Positions 43,439 to 55,378 are shown, counted from the stretch's first letter. The stretch is 64,000 nt of DNA from Armigeres subalbatus (GCF_024139115.2 NC_085141.1:223186307-223250306), one strand, 5' to 3'. A program made the numbers and translations. The notes: a model not told the origin generated them from the letters alone.

Positions 43439-43745
43439 GCCTTTCTCGTACAACTAAGTTGTACCGAAAGGCTATCATTTCACTCCAAATTCGAACTTTT
43501 GATAGAAGTCCCGGAGACCCATAGTGTTATATACCATTCGACTCAGCTCAATGAACTGAACAAATGTCTGTCTGTCCGTGTGTGCGTGTGTGTGTGTGTG
43601 TGTATGTGTGTGCGTGTGTGTGCACAAAATGCCATAAAAACATTAGCCAAATTTTCACATAGAAACTCTTAACTGATTTTCTTGCAACAAGTTGCATCCG
43701 ACAGAGACTAAAACGCTGTTGATCACTATTGAATTTCATAATAAT
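43439..43745. mobile_element. GCCTTTCTCG repeat, left part
   Basis: GCCTTTCTCGTACAACTAAG through the (TG)n tract (43570-43620) to CTGTTGATCACTATTGAATT matches the left two thirds of the element at 6298-6734. The right end is not present here. Confidence 0.75.
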
Positions 43746-44059
43746 TGCAAATTGCAAAAAATAGATAATATTAAAATAGTGATGAGGCATAGTCACATAG
43801 AACAATAATGTGTTATGAAAATGCCTTGCATCTATGAATATTTTATCCGTGGCTTCCCATTAAGAGTTTCATCGTACTAAAAAGTTCTCGTGTTACACGC
43901 ATTTAGGCGTAAGTATGCTCTTCGTTCAGTTTCATAGTACTATGAAATTGTCCGAAAGTCAAAATTCGAACATAGGAAATTCGAGAAACTTTTAGCAGCG
44001 CCATCTGTCGTCTACTAGTGTAAATTTTCTATCATAACATTAGACGGTGTAACTGTTTT

Positions 44060-44157
44060 GCCTTTCTTGTACATCATCGAGGTGTAAGCGTAAAGGCTAC
44101 ATTCATTACCTTTTTGCGCGAGAAAGGCGCCATCACCGCTAGGTGGATTAATCTGGG
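44060..44157. mobile_element. Internally deleted GCCTTTCTCG repeat (98 bp)
   Basis: The left end (GCCTTTCTTGTACATCATCG) is joined after about 45 bp to the right end (GCGCGAGAAAGGCGCCATCA, GCTAGGTGGATTAATCTGGG). Retaining both ends with no middle is what a DNA-type MITE derivative looks like. Confidence 0.75.
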
Positions 44158-44353
44158 TTTTTTAAAGTCAGTCTGCTTCAAAGGTCCATATTTAGCGTAA
44201 TTGATTCGATGAATATTTTGTCGATGTCGCAGTTGTCGTGACGGTACATAAAAGTTCAGTTTTGATAATAGCTGTGGGGAGTCAATTCTATGGGAGACAA
44301 TATTGTTTACAAAAGATACCATGGCAATGTCACGATGCATTTTCAGTGTTTAA

Positions 44354-46112
44354 GGGTCTGTCTCATTTGGAGAATTAAACTTAAAAGTGACAGTTCGAAA
44401 ATTAAAAAATCACCCCGTTATAAGAATGGCTGGTGCTACCCAGCAATTCCAATAGGACATCGATGGAAAATGATTCGATATCTGTCAAAAGTAATCTTGC
44501 TCTGCGAGCAGGGTTACCGTTTTGACTCGAAGTCCGGACACATAAGCACTGCAGAATTTTCAGTTGAATATTTCAAACGGAATTAAGTACTTGACACTTA
44601 TTGATAACACACCCTGTCAAGATTAACTTATGAAATTTGATGTACTGTACTGAAAATGACATTTTGTGAGCACGAAATAGCTAATATAATCGAAAACGTT
44701 GAACATCGCTTGCTTCGAAATCCGGACACAGTATAAGGGATGCTTCAAATACCGGACAATTTTGCTTCGAATTTCCGGACACTTCGAGTTTGGCTATATT
44801 GATTTTCAAATAGGCAATTTAATCCGTTCAAAGACAACTAGGATAAAGCATTCATATTTCTCGATTAATATAAGTCCGTAATGTAAGGTTTCTATGCAGA
44901 TTTGTATGGAAATCTGGCATCCCCCGGTTGTGAGTACCATCCGAAGTTTCTGCTCCGAGATTGACCAGGAATACCAAAACACAGCATTTGAAACCAAGTG
45001 GGAGCATTTAACTGCAATATATAACATTGGAAATCCTTTTATATTTGTTTTGTTTTTGATGGGATGGACATCAGAGAATTAAAATTCTGCATTATCTTAT
45101 CATTGTAAAGATATACTTCGAAATATAGACATTAATGGTATTTATGTGTCCTTTGAATTCCGTTTGCTATTAGAAATCAAGGATTGAAAGGAGCGATTGA
45201 AATAATGAATTCATGCGGATTGATAAATCCAGGTGTGTCCGAGAAATATTGAGATTTTTTTAATTGACGGGTGTCGCTCACAACGTGTCTTTTATACAAT
45301 TCTGTTAACAAAAGCAAGTTTTACGAACTTCTTTTTTTCTACAAAAATGTGAATGATTAAAAAGACAACCTTTAAATAGAAACTAAAGGCAAGTTTTGCT
45401 ACTTGTGTGCAATTAATGAAGTGATTCAATTTACAATGTGTGTATAAGCATATATCGATAAGTTGAGAGCAAGCAATGTTCCTTTTGTGGTGTAGCAACT
45501 CAATATAATGAAATTTTATCTATGCTTGCTAATAACGAATCATTTGATTTCAATTAACTTAACTGATAAACAGTTATTTCACATCATTTCAGCATGTCCG
45601 GAAATCGAAGCAATTGTAAAAACTTGCCTCGAAGTCCGGACATTCAGAAAATGTAATAAAAATTACAAAGCTATGAATTTCCAAGCAATTTCTCTAATAC
45701 ACGACAAAGAATGCTATCATACTATGTTATTAAATTACTAATACCCCTTGCAAATGATAGAATATAGAAAATATGAGCTTAGTTTTTCTAATGTTGAGTC
45801 TTAACCTGCATTCTAAGAAAGACGAAATTCACCGTTGATCATGACATGTCTTCTACTTTTACCTTCAATTTTCAAGGTTTTACCACAGATTACAGATTAC
45901 TTACATTTGTTAAAATGGTTGCAAGTCTGAGAATCGTTCCCTGCATTGATAACCCAAGAAATACTTGTTGAGATGGTAAATAAAGTCAAATAACAATTGA
46001 AGTGTCCGGATTTCGAAGCGTCCGGCAATTCGATGCAAAACGGTATTTGATAATTATTGAAATGTCACTTTTAAGTTTAATTTCAGTTTGATTATCCAAT
46101 TGAGATAGACCC
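44354..46112. mobile_element. PIF-like MITE copy A, split by a TA element
   Basis: GGGTCTGTCTCATTTGGAG starts at 44354 after TAA, and the complementary end (GAGATAGACCC) stops at 46112 before TAA. Without the nested element (44517-46043) it is about 230 bp, like copies at 46662-46891 and 62265-62494. A 3-bp TAA duplication fits PIF/Harbinger (TWA). Confidence 0.82.
44517..46043. mobile_element. 1.5-kb TA-flanked element with CCGTTTTG ends and TCCGGACA repeats
   Basis: The left end CCGTTTTGACTCGAAGTCCG and the right end GATGCAAAACG are inverted, with TA at 44515-44516 and 46044-46045. Removing it rejoins the PIF-like MITE (CAGGGTTA to TTTGATAATT). The words CTTCGAAATCCGGACAC, TTTCCGGACAC, GAAGTCCGGACA and TGTCCGGATTTCGAAG recur in both orientations at both ends, like subterminal transposase sites. 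No transposase-like frame is present. I cannot name the family. Confidence 0.8.
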
Positions 46113-46661
46113 TAAATATCCATAAACTTGCAACGAGTTACATATGGAAAAACGGCCCAACCCAACTTGCCCAACAAGTGCATATAAACTGACTGGCGTT
46201 ATAGCTACCTAGCAGTGCCATACTGCCATAAACAGATGTGACAGCTGTCATATCGTACAAGAAAAAAGAAGAAGAAGAAAAAGTGCATATAACAAAAAAT
46301 GGTTCCGAGCTAACTTTACATTTTCTCTGTATCTGTAATCGAGAAGTAGAACCAAACTATGCTATAATATTCTAAAGTAGGCCTAACGCATGAGTCCTGG
46401 AAATTGTAAGAAAATCGTTTTATGAAATTCAACATGTTATTGGATTTGCTCAAAATTGTGTTATTATAATGATCAATGAATGTGAATTTTGAATCCAATA
46501 TCACTTCCAGGTCTCTAACTCTATCACGCCTTGCTACACTTTGATTGTCGCGCTGAGAAATGGTGAGTTGACATCTGGGAAGGAAACACACAGCTCTGGT
46601 CCTCACAAGTTCCAATCTCACGCTTCCATCGGTCTTCCGATGACAATCAACAGCCAGCTAA

Positions 46662-46891
46662 GGGTCTGTCTCATTTGGAGAATTAAACTTAAAAGTGACA
46701 GTTCGAAAATTAAAAAATCACCCCGTTATAAGAATGGTTGGTGCTACCCAGCAATTCCAATAGGACATCGATAGAAAATGATTCGATATCTGTCAAAAGT
46801 AATCTTGCTCTGCGAGCAGGGTTATTCGATGATTATTGAAATGTCACTTTTAAGTTTAATTTTAGTTTAATTCTCCAAATGAGACAGACCC
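46662..46891. mobile_element. PIF-like MITE copy B, 230 bp
   Basis: GGGTCTGTCTCATTTGGAG to CTCCAAATGAGACAGACCC, flanked by TAA at 46659-46661 and 46892-46894. The inverted repeats extend through GAATTAAACT and AAAAGTGACA. The interior has CTTGCTCTGCGAGCAGGGTTA. Confidence 0.9.
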
Positions 46892-46916
46892 TAAGGGTTT
46901 TGTACTTAGCTGGTAG

Positions 46917-49180
46917 TGCAGCCTGGGCACTGTTGTCCTTCTGACATCAGCTAGAGTGAGGGGGTGCGACCAAGGGTACCATCGTCCCTAACCCCTAATC
47001 CCAAGGCGTTAAGCGACCCGTGCCGAGGGGATGCATGGCCAGGTGAAATAATGAGCTAGGCCTTTAACGGAGCCTGTGGGGTACCTGGACACCCTTCACA
47101 GTAATTGTCCCTTATCGGGCTCTGGCGTGGTGGACCTCTAGTGTAGGCGACAACCCCTTCGCAAGAGGTGGGTTGTTCAGGTCTCCGCCTAGGAGGCTAG
47201 AGGCAATAGTCGGCAGCTCGATGCGCAGCGGCAGCGTGGGTCACTTAACCTTTGTGACGCTTCATTTGTTCGCTTCAACCTGTCGTCCAGCACACACGAC
47301 TTACCTGATCGACGGACGGCACGAGTAGAGATGTCGTAAATTAATCGATTACTTCGATTAATCGATTAATCGTTGTAATAATCGATTAATTTTGAATCGA
47401 TCATTACCTAACGATTAATCGATTCAATAATCGAGAGAGATCGAGAGTAATCGATTTGTTACTTATCGATTAATCGGGATTTTACGACATCATAAGGATG
47501 TCGCAAATTAATTGATTACTTCGATTAATCGATTCATCGTTGTAATAATCGATTAATTTTGAATCGATTATTATCCAACGATCAATCGATTCAATAATCG
47601 ACAGGAATCGAGAGTAATCGATTAGTTACTAATCGATTAATCGGGATTTTACGACACGAGAAAGAGGACGACTTCCTCTCGTAGCAATGCACGAACTAGA
47701 TGTCACCGACACGCACATATCTCCGTTGAACACCGTGCCATTAATGTGCGTACTGTCGATTAATACATTCGTAACGGGCTCAGGGGTGTGCAACCCCACC
47801 GCGTTATATTTAATGTAGGGTTACTAGCATCTCACAACATTCTCCTCGGCTATGCCGGTAGAGGTTATGGATGGCCCATGGCTTGTGAGGGCGATGAACC
47901 GCAAACGCGATGGGGTTTAAGCCTTCGAGGTGGCGACGGAACAGCTGGACGCCATAATCGACTTTGCGTCATCGAAGCATAATATCAGTAAGGACCTCAA
48001 GAGGAGCTTGCTGATACTTCGAAAGTCGATGTTGAACGCCAAGCTGTCGAAACGGCCAAGTGTAAGCCCGTGAAATCCGTGGAGTCGAGGTCTACCCAGA
48101 CTGAGGCTCAAGTATTCGCGGGTACGTCGGGAGTGACTGGTCCAACGGAGCAGACACAAAAACGGAGGAGACAGTCTCCAGGGGATGAGCTCCCTGGGGG
48201 CTACTCCAAAATGCGGGAGTTTACTACCCCGAACAAAGGTAGTGGGGCTTTGAAGCTGAACTCCGGCCAGGGACCTCCAAAACCAGAGATGAAGGACCTG
48301 GAAAGGTCCGTCCACCCAGGAAAGGCGGTGGTAAGGGGTTACGGCAGGTTGAGAGCTCTCAGCAGCACCAGACTAGGGAAACGCCTCCTGGACCCTGGTC
48401 AAGAACAAGAGGAAACCGAAGACGTCAAGGGCCGAAAAGAAGGCCCAGGCGAATGAGGGTAGCAAGAAGTCTAGGGTAGGTGCCAATCGCTCCAGGGGCG
48501 ATGCCCTAGTCATCAAGACGGACGAGGCTAAGTACTCGGACGTCTTGAAGGCGATGAGGACTGATGTCAAGCTCAGTGAACTCGGCGCCGACGTACGTCG
48601 AATAAGACGTACCCGGACGGGCGAGATGATCCTCGTGCTGAAGCGGGGCATCTCGCAAAGGGGCGCCGCCTACAAAAAGTTGGCGGACTAAGTCCTAGAC
48701 GAGACGGTCAAGGTGAGGGCACTCATGACGGAGGTGAATCTAAGGGTTAAAGACGTGGACGAGATCACCGAAGTCACCCACCGCAGCCGTTCGGCTACGG
48801 ATTACGCTACGGATCCTACGGCTACGGATCCAGCAAGGATGCAGGTAGCATTAGTACGGCTATCTGCAGCAGACGCCTCCAAGGTATTCAAGTTAGGGAG
48901 CGTCAAGGTGGGATGGTGTACCCTGTGGGCATACACGAGCAACCCGAAGTTTGCTTCAAGTGCCTGGAACCGGGGCACAAGCAATGGGACTGCAAAGGCC
49001 CTGACAGAAGCAAGCTCTGCCGACGCTGCGGATTGGAGGGACATAAGGCACAATGCTGCACGAACCCTCCCAATTGTTTGATTTGTTCCAGCAAAGCTGT
49101 GAACAGCAAGCACCCCGTGGGGGGTTCGAAGTGCCCGGCGTTTAAGCGTGCTGCAAAATCACAGTGCAGGTAACGCAGCT
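46917..49180 (+). pseudogene. Loa/R1-type retrotransposon 5' region and gag (ORF1)
   Basis: 46917-47870 is a GC-rich 5' UTR (GTAGTGCAGCCTGGGCACTG onward) interrupted by a hAT-type MITE. ORF1 follows in several frames: QLDAIIDFASSKHNISKDLK and LKRSLLILRKSMLNAKL (helical), SVESRSTQTEAQVF, basic KRRRQSP, then SDVLKAMRTDVKLSELGADV and RIRRTRTGEMILVLKRG. It ends with three zinc knuckles, CFKCLEPGHKQWDC, CRRCGLEGHKAQCC and CLICSSKAVNSKHPVGGSKC (48960-49135), the hallmark of R1/Loa/I-group gag. Frameshifts occur near 48450 and 48690. The expected endonuclease/RT of this family is missing; the sequence switches to an RTE fragment near 49200. Confidence 0.75.
47326..47654. mobile_element. Second dimeric hAT-type MITE
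   Basis: Starts TAGAGATGTCGTAAATTAAT and has the same two-monomer layout as 17293-17629 in opposite orientation, with the joint ACGACATCATAAGGATGTCG. The right terminus stops at TTTTACGACA, short of the full TCTCTA end. GGCACGAG (47318-47325) and GACACGAG (47653-47660) are the likely duplication, overlapping the truncated end. Confidence 0.75.
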
Positions 49181-49199
49181 GGCTTGCTCGGCCTCGTCC

Positions 49200-50232
49200 G
49201 AGTGTCCGGTGTGTGCAGGTTTAGAGGAAACGGCAGACCCGCCTTATTCAGGACAAGAAACGCCGCCTGAAAGAAGCGGAGTGCGAGGAGATGGAACTGC
49301 CGTGCCGTTATCAAGAAACACGCAAGTTCTATCAGAAGCTCAACGTATCCCGCAAAGGCTTCGTACCGCGAGCCGAAATGTGCAGTGATAAGGATGGGAG
49401 CATTTTGACGGACGAACGTGTGGGGATCGAAAGGTGGAAGCAGCACTACGAGGAACATTTAAATGGCGCTGAGAGTACAGGCAGTGAAAGTAAAGGCAGC
49501 GGAGGAGAGGACTACGTCAGTTCAGCGGACGATGAAAACCAACTAGAAGCCATCTTGAGGGAAATTAAGGATGCCATCCAACAGCTAAAGACCAATAAAG
49601 CAGCTGGTAAGGATGCTATCGGAGCTGAGCTTATTAAGATGGGCCCGGGAAAGTTGACCACTTGCCTGGGAAACTGAACAGCTACATGAGGAGTGGAAGG
49701 AAGGGGTCATATGCCCCATCTACAAGAAAGGCGACAAGCTGGAATGCGAGAACTTTCGAGCGATCACTATCAGTAATGCCACCTACAAGGTGATATCCCA
49801 GAATACCTTCCGTCGTCTGTTAATAATAGTGAATGAGTTCGTGGGAAGTTATCAAGCCGGCTTCGTGGACGGCCGATCGACAACGGATCAGATCTTTAAT
49901 GTACGGCAAATCCTTCAAAAATGCCGTCCCAACGCACCATCTGTTCATTGATTTCAAGGCGGTATACGAAAGTATAGACTATAGATAGTAGAATCTATAG
50001 ATGAGCGAAAGCATGGCTGAGTCGATTTTTTTGCCCGTGCACACGCGCATATGACGTCACAGCCCTTAACGTTTCCATTGAAATCGTGACGTCATGCTCG
50101 TTTGGAGACACGTTTGACAGTTCGTTTGGAGACAGAGGATTTATCTTCGCTCATCTATATATTCCACTATCTATAGTATAGACCGCGTAGAGTTATGGAA
50201 AATTATGGACGCGCTTCTTTGGGAAACTTACT
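49200..50232 (+). pseudogene. RTE reverse transcriptase fragment with MITE insertion
   Basis: From about 49240 reads TKKRRLKEAECEEMELPCRY, then ETRKFYQKLNVSRKGFVPRA, and later NKAAGKDAIGAELIKMGPG. It continues after a frame change at about 49680 with EGVICPIYKKGDKLECENFR, AITISNATYKVIS and GSYQAGFVDGRSTTDQIFNV. The DFKAVYESIDRVELWKIMDA block (motif A) spans a MITE at 49980-50174. After about 50232 RTE similarity stops. This is the same superfamily as the 18-25 kb elements but clearly diverged. Confidence 0.75.
49980..50174. mobile_element. 195-bp MITE with 9-bp flanking duplication
   Basis: TATAGATAGTAGAATCTATA and GATGAGCGAA at the left match the complement of the right end (TTCGCTCATC, TATATTCCACTATCTAT) with few mismatches. 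AGTATAGAC lies at 49971-49979 and 50175-50183. Removing element and one duplicate restores the RT frame ESIDRVELW. Confidence 0.88.
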
Positions 50233-50639
50233 AGACTGATCAAAGTGTAGTGATATGTACAAGTTGATAAATAAAATATTCAATGCAAATAAATAATATT
50301 ATGTATTTATAGTGCATTATATTCGAAATTGTGTTAAAAAAAATCGAATCTTTATCGAAGAACGCCTATTGCTATTTTGCTTTAACAAACGTTTGACAAA
50401 TCATCAGAGAAACGAAAGCGAATGATTCAAAACCGAACGATTTATACGTTGTCCATTCATCACTAATGTGACATGTTGTTCACGGATGTACATTCGGGTA
50501 CACACCATTTGATTTCGATTTTTCGGCGGATGCGAACAGACTCGCGTCGGAGCGGCTGGACCACTGGACACCGAGCTGGAGGTGGAACATCAGCTGTCGC
50601 TGGAACAGCCCATGACCCTGGAGTATTCGCGAAGAAGAC
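50233..50639. other. Unassigned sequence between two RTE pieces
   Basis: 50240-50460 is AT-rich and unrecognised. 50470-50640 is GC-richer with interrupted frames and may be decayed RTE. Confidence 0.4.
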
Positions 50640-50990
50640 GGTGTGTGGCGGCGAATGAACCGAATGAACCACGAGCTCGCCCAGCTCTATGGCGAATCCA
50701 GCATCCATACTAGCTCATACCGGAAGGGTACGATGGGCAGGGCATGTTGCAAGAATGCCAGACAGCAACCCTGCAAAGATGGTGTTCACTTTGGATCCGG
50801 CAGGTACGAGACGGTGTGGGGCGCAGCGAGCGAGGTGGGATGACCAAGTACAGAACAACTTGGCGAGCGTAGGACGCATTCGAGGATGGAGAGATGCAGC
50901 CTCGAACCGTGTATTGCGGCGTCAAATTGTTGATTCAGTGTTATCTGTTTAGATGTAAGCTAAATAAAATTCATTCATTTAATGAATGAA
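50640..50990 (+). pseudogene. RTE 3' end fragment
   Basis: Reads WRRMNRMNHELAQLYGE, then (frame change) GRVRWAGHVARMPDSNPAKM and RIRGWRDAASNRVLRRQIVD ending SVLSV. A tail AATAAAATTCATTCATTTAA follows, then a short ATGAATGAATGA repeat. The C-terminus is nearly the same as in the minus-strand fragment at 25443-26358, so both derive from one subfamily. Confidence 0.75.
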
Positions 50991-52300
50991 TGAAAAGAGT
51001 CAACTCGCCAGTCGTAACTTCCTGTTAAGATAGCATTAAGGAAACAACATTAAATAAAAATGCTACAAACATTAATTTTATGCTAAATTTGAACCGATCT
51101 AAAGAAAAGCGTTTGCACTTGCATACAAGATCCTCCATAAAATTGTATCAATTGCGATCATTGCATTTTGCAATAACTGCAATGCAACTGCATTCGAACA
51201 TCAGTGTGCGATAATGGAATGTTGGATTGCGTTAATGTGTGTGATACGCCAATATGTATTTCGCCTGGTCTGCCGCACCCTAGCGTTGCTTAGCAACGAT
51301 GTGGCCAAAGGTTAATGTCACTATGAACTGTACGCACTAGCCTCAAGATCAATCAGGAAATTAGTGCTGAATATGGATTTAAGGGATTTTATTAATATTC
51401 TTCTTCATACTGGCATTACACATTGGCACAGTTATTTAACCGCGAGGTTTCTAAGCCAGGTTTCCATTTTTGCATTCGTATATCATGAGGCTAGCACGAT
51501 GATACTTTTATTTTCAGGGAAGTTGAAACTATTTCCAACCCGAAAATTGACTTGACGCGCGTCTTACCGCACGGCTAAGGAGGGCCCCTTTATTAATATT
51601 ACTATTTCATTTAATTCCCCCACGTTGTAATCTTTAAAGATACATATTTCGACTTTAACAGCAAGGCTGCCTTCGGCTCGTGATTTTTGTAAACCAGCTG
51701 TATGTTGTATGACATTTATTTGTTCACCCGTTTTAATTGAAGAAAACAAATAAATAAAAGTCATGTTCTGAATCTATACACACCCGTTTCAAATCGGAAA
51801 TGTTATTCAATTTCCGTAAAAAGTGAAACTACTCAAAATTTCACTCTGAGTGATTTGAAAAGGGCGCGTAAGTTATCTTATTTCATTTAATAACAACTGA
51901 AAGCACTGAACAATCATATTGATCAATTTGACAACACAAAAAAAAACCCGAGACGCTCGGTGATTTTGCTTTTCAGATCTTCGAACACTGTACGCGGTAC
52001 TTTTTGACAGATCGTCACGAAATAAAGTTATACCGAACGATCACGTCCAATTGTTGAAAATTTGGTAAAAAAAATTACCGTAACCAAAGGAACATCAACT
52101 CATGGAGGTTTGACTGTACCAAAGGATTTTGTGAAGTATACTAAAATTTATTAATTTATTTAATAAATTTTAATTATATATTCATTTTTTTGTGTTTAAA
52201 TAATATACGCAGTTTTGTGTATGGAAGGGGTTTATTTGCAAATTATGTAAATAAGTAAATATAGTACAAGCAGTTCGAAGCACAGAAAATTTTAAATTCA
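50991..52300. other. Intergenic sequence upstream of fax
   Basis: AT-rich, no recognised gene. Around 51930-52120 there are words (GAGACGCTCGGTGATTTTGC, GACAGATCGTCACGAAATAA) that look like part of a small repeat, but I could not define ends. Confidence 0.4.
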
Positions 52301-52500
52301 ATAGTCAAAGTTCGAAGTATTTCAATCAACGTTGCCGTTCCAAATGATACTAACTCGCGATGCATTTGTGTTTGTAGGCTGAGAAAAGCTTTTGCATACG
52401 TTGGTGATACACCTCTTGTTGATTTGTTGCCTTCTTGCTTACTCCTTCGCATGCCAACTGACAAAAGCTCGCTCTCCAGCTAAAATCTCTGGAAAATGAG

Positions 52501-53350
52501 AGCGATCGCCTACGCACACACGCTTATTCATTGACGGACTGTGGTTAGTATTGGTAGGAAAAGGACGCCAAAGCATCGTCTCGTGTTGAAAGTCGTGTGT
52601 CGCCGGACGAATGTTTCGCGTTTTCGCGGCTTGCTCTTCTTTGTGAGTAGGATTTTATACCGAACGCAGCAGTCTAGCAGCAGCAGCAGCACCACATTCA
52701 ATCGCAGTAACCGCCGTCGAGTTTTGTATAGAGCCAACCGCCAGAGCGCCAACAGATAGGAGCCAGTTTTGTGTCCGTCAATCGAAATTCGAAGATCTTT
52801 CTCCACCGGGGTGTGTTTTAATTGACCATCGTTCAGAAAAATAGTTATTAGAGAAGGCTATTTTTCTTTAATTTCGCCAACCACGGTTCGAAAGTTGGCT
52901 GTATTTTTCGAGCGCCCGATTTTACTCACACGGTACAGCACTGTCTAATCGTTCAGTTGTGTTTGTCATTTGTCGTGGCCTCCCGTCTCAGTAGTCATTG
53001 CATTTCAGTGTGCCGTTCGACGCCTACTCTGCTCAACTGGATTTGCTTTTGTTCCGAAAGGAGTCTGACCGTTCGAGGATCGAAGAGTCGAATATTCCTA
53101 CTGGATTATAACGAGGAATTATATCGCATTTGGATACAGTTTTAGTGGAAGAAGTGCTTTTTTAGTGATTGACAAGGATTTGTGACCTGGAAAACCGCCA
53201 AGTGATTTCCGGAAAATAATAGCTCGAATAAAGAGAAATAAGTGAACCGAAAAGTGCGAATATTTTTATAGGATTGTGTGCGTGAATTTTGCTGCCAGAT
53301 TTTTACACTTATTCCAACCAGAAACCCCACAGAAACAGAATCTCTTAAAA
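52501..53350 (+). promoter_or_regulatory. fax: Probable fax promoter region and 5' UTR
   Basis: The sequence becomes GC-richer, contains a run of CAG triplets (52677-52692) and carries no transposon signature directly up to the fax ATG. Several initiator-like TCAGT/TCAGA words occur (for example near 52831 and 53006), but I see no clear TATA box, so the start site cannot be fixed. Short frames here are in the presumed untranslated leader. Confidence 0.45.
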
Positions 53351-53755
53351 ATGGCCACAGAAGTCGACAACAAGCCCCTAACCGCCGCCACCGAGGAGGA
53401 GAAGAAACCCGAACAGCCAGTAGCGGCGGAGAAGAAGGAAGATAGCTCCGCTGCTGCGGCCGCGGTAACGGCCACCGAGGGCGACAAGAAGCCCGCCACT
53501 GGCGAGGGTGCTGGCGAGAATCATGCCGCCGCCGATACGGGGGCGGGTGGTGATGGTGCGGCCACATCGGCCGAACAGGCCGCCGCCCCGGCCGCCAAGA
53601 AGGAAAAGGAAGTGAAACCACTGGTGCACAAGGCCAACTTCGAGAAGGATGTGGTCTACTTGTACCAGTTCACCCGGACCCCGCTGCTCCCGTCGATGTC
53701 CCCGTACTGTCTCAAGGTGGAAACCTGGTTGAGACTGGCTGGGCTTAAGTATGAG
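53351..53755 (+). CDS. fax: failed axon connections (fax), first coding exon
   Basis: The ATG at 53351 (AAAAATGGCC) opens MATEVDNKPLTAATEEEKKP. About 90 residues of low-complexity Ala/Glu/Lys-rich sequence follow, then the conserved core HKANFEKDVVYLYQFTRTPL, LLPSMSPYCLKVETWLRLAG and LKYE, the N-terminal thioredoxin/GST-like start of insect Fax. The exon ends after GAG with donor GAG|GTAGGT at 53756; beyond it the frame continues only to nonsense. In Drosophila, fax is a neuronal gene that interacts genetically with Abl in axon development. The acidic low-complexity N-terminus is variable between species. The remaining exons (rest of the GST-like fold) are not in the window, so the next intron exceeds 10 kb. 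This is the only confident host gene here. Confidence 0.87.
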
Positions 53756-54945
53756 GTAGGTGGACTGGATAAAATTGTATTTCCGTTTGGGGAGCGGGAT
53801 TCGGCAAAATGTTGTGTTGCCGAATCAAATCGCCACAAAGAGAAAAGTCTTGTTAACAAAGGAATCACAGTAGGCCTATTTCGTAAAAATGGGAAATTGT
53901 TCAGTGAAGGGTCAGAAGTTCACATATGCTTCGTACTGGGGTACCTACTTTTTGGAATACTTTTTCAAATGCTGTAGGTATACTTTGGATAGGTCAGGGT
54001 GTGGTCCACTTAACTTGGGTCTTGGTGATACTTAGCCCTACTAGCATAGTTTTTTAGATCGTTTATCAGTACAATTCTTGTAGTACGTGTTATTCCCTTA
54101 ATAAACATATTTTCCTGATTTACTAAGATAATCTTTCGTTCACAGGTTTCTTGTTTTACATTTTTGGCTATTTAAGGCTTTCTTTGTACTAAAAAGAGAT
54201 CGATGTTTTTAACATTTGCTCATATAAGGTTCAACAATATAACAAAATAATAACAGTGAAATTCATTACATTTCAAAATTTAAAGGAAGTGTAAATTTGA
54301 ATAAATGCGTATCGTATTACAATACTTTTCTAACGATTGTCTATCTGTAATATCGGACTTAAATTTGTTCAAGTGTTTATAACTTCGATGGTAATAATTT
54401 CAATAGAATTAGATACTGTGATAAAAATCAAGCAAAAATGGACGTGTGGTCGGAGCGAAAATTATTATTGTATTTTTTTAACTTGTCTAGCGTTTGTTTC
54501 ATTTGAGGTTAATGATTCGAAGTTGTATTCCTCTGTAAAATAAATCCAGTTCTCACATCTGATTTGGTTATATATTGGACATAATTTTGTATTTGTAGTT
54601 ATATATTTTAAAGCATTTTTATATATCAAGTAGCATTGAGGTATTCATTCATTCGGACAAGTTTCATATTTTTTTGTCTTTATTAAGGAGACTTTCAGCC
54701 CTAGGCTGGCTAGTCTCCGAAAGTTCATTTGTAAATGGTATCAAAAACCCAGAAAACAAAACAAAATATTATAATAGACGATGCAAGTATAATCTGGTTC
54801 AGTAACTAACATCTTATGTCATACCTTTTTTTTCTATGGATCAGTTCCTCGCAAGGGCGTCTGCTGTATAATTGTTAATACTTCCGTGTACTTAATGCGG
54901 CAGTGAGGGTTCAAGTCTAATAGGATGCCGATTTTTTTCGCAATA

Positions 54946-55378
54946 CAGTGTCGATCAAATTTTGTCACTCTTCGATTTTGTCTACTCCCGATTTTATCAC
55001 GTTTTCAAGCCGGTTTTATGATGTTCCGATTTTGTCACATTTCGATCCAAATTTGTTACCCCAAAAAATTTTGAGAATTTTAGTCGTTCTTTTTATTTTT
55101 CTATAGAATACCGCAAACAACAATGATTTTCGTAAAATAACTTTCACCGCCTGTGGTTTATTATAAATTATTTCTGAGTACCTGTCAAGGATTATGTAAG
55201 CCTTTACGACAAGAAATTACGGGTTGTGTTCACGCATGTTGGGTTTCCAAAGCATAAACTGATTCATATTTGTAAAATGAATTAAAAATTTGAAAATATT
55301 TTTTTTCCGATTTTGTCACATTCCCTCTTTTACCACCCCAAAATTCACCAGGAGAGTGATGCAATCAGGATATTACTG
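54946..55378. mobile_element. Tc1/mariner-like MITE with CGATTTTGTCAC repeats
   Basis: TA followed by CAGTGTCGATCAAATTTTGT at the left, and ACTG followed by TA at 55379-55380. The word CGATTTTGTCAC or a close form recurs at about 54973, 55028 and 55310. Outer ends match only over the first few bases, so the boundary is tentative. Confidence 0.45.

Larger units (their letters stand above)
44165..46621 (-). pseudogene. Jockey/CR1-type reverse transcriptase C-terminus, split
   Basis: On the minus strand 46621-46316 reads RVRDLEVILDSKFTFIDHYN, then FIKRFSYNFQD and CVRPTLEYYSIVWFY. 44345-44165 reads DIAMVSFVNNIVSHRIDSPQ, then LLSKLNFYVPSRQLRHRQ. They match successive parts of the element at 14440-16012 and are separated by the MITE complex 44354-46112 plus a further stretch. 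A 5' truncation or loss lies at the 46662 MITE. Non-functional. Confidence 0.65.
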
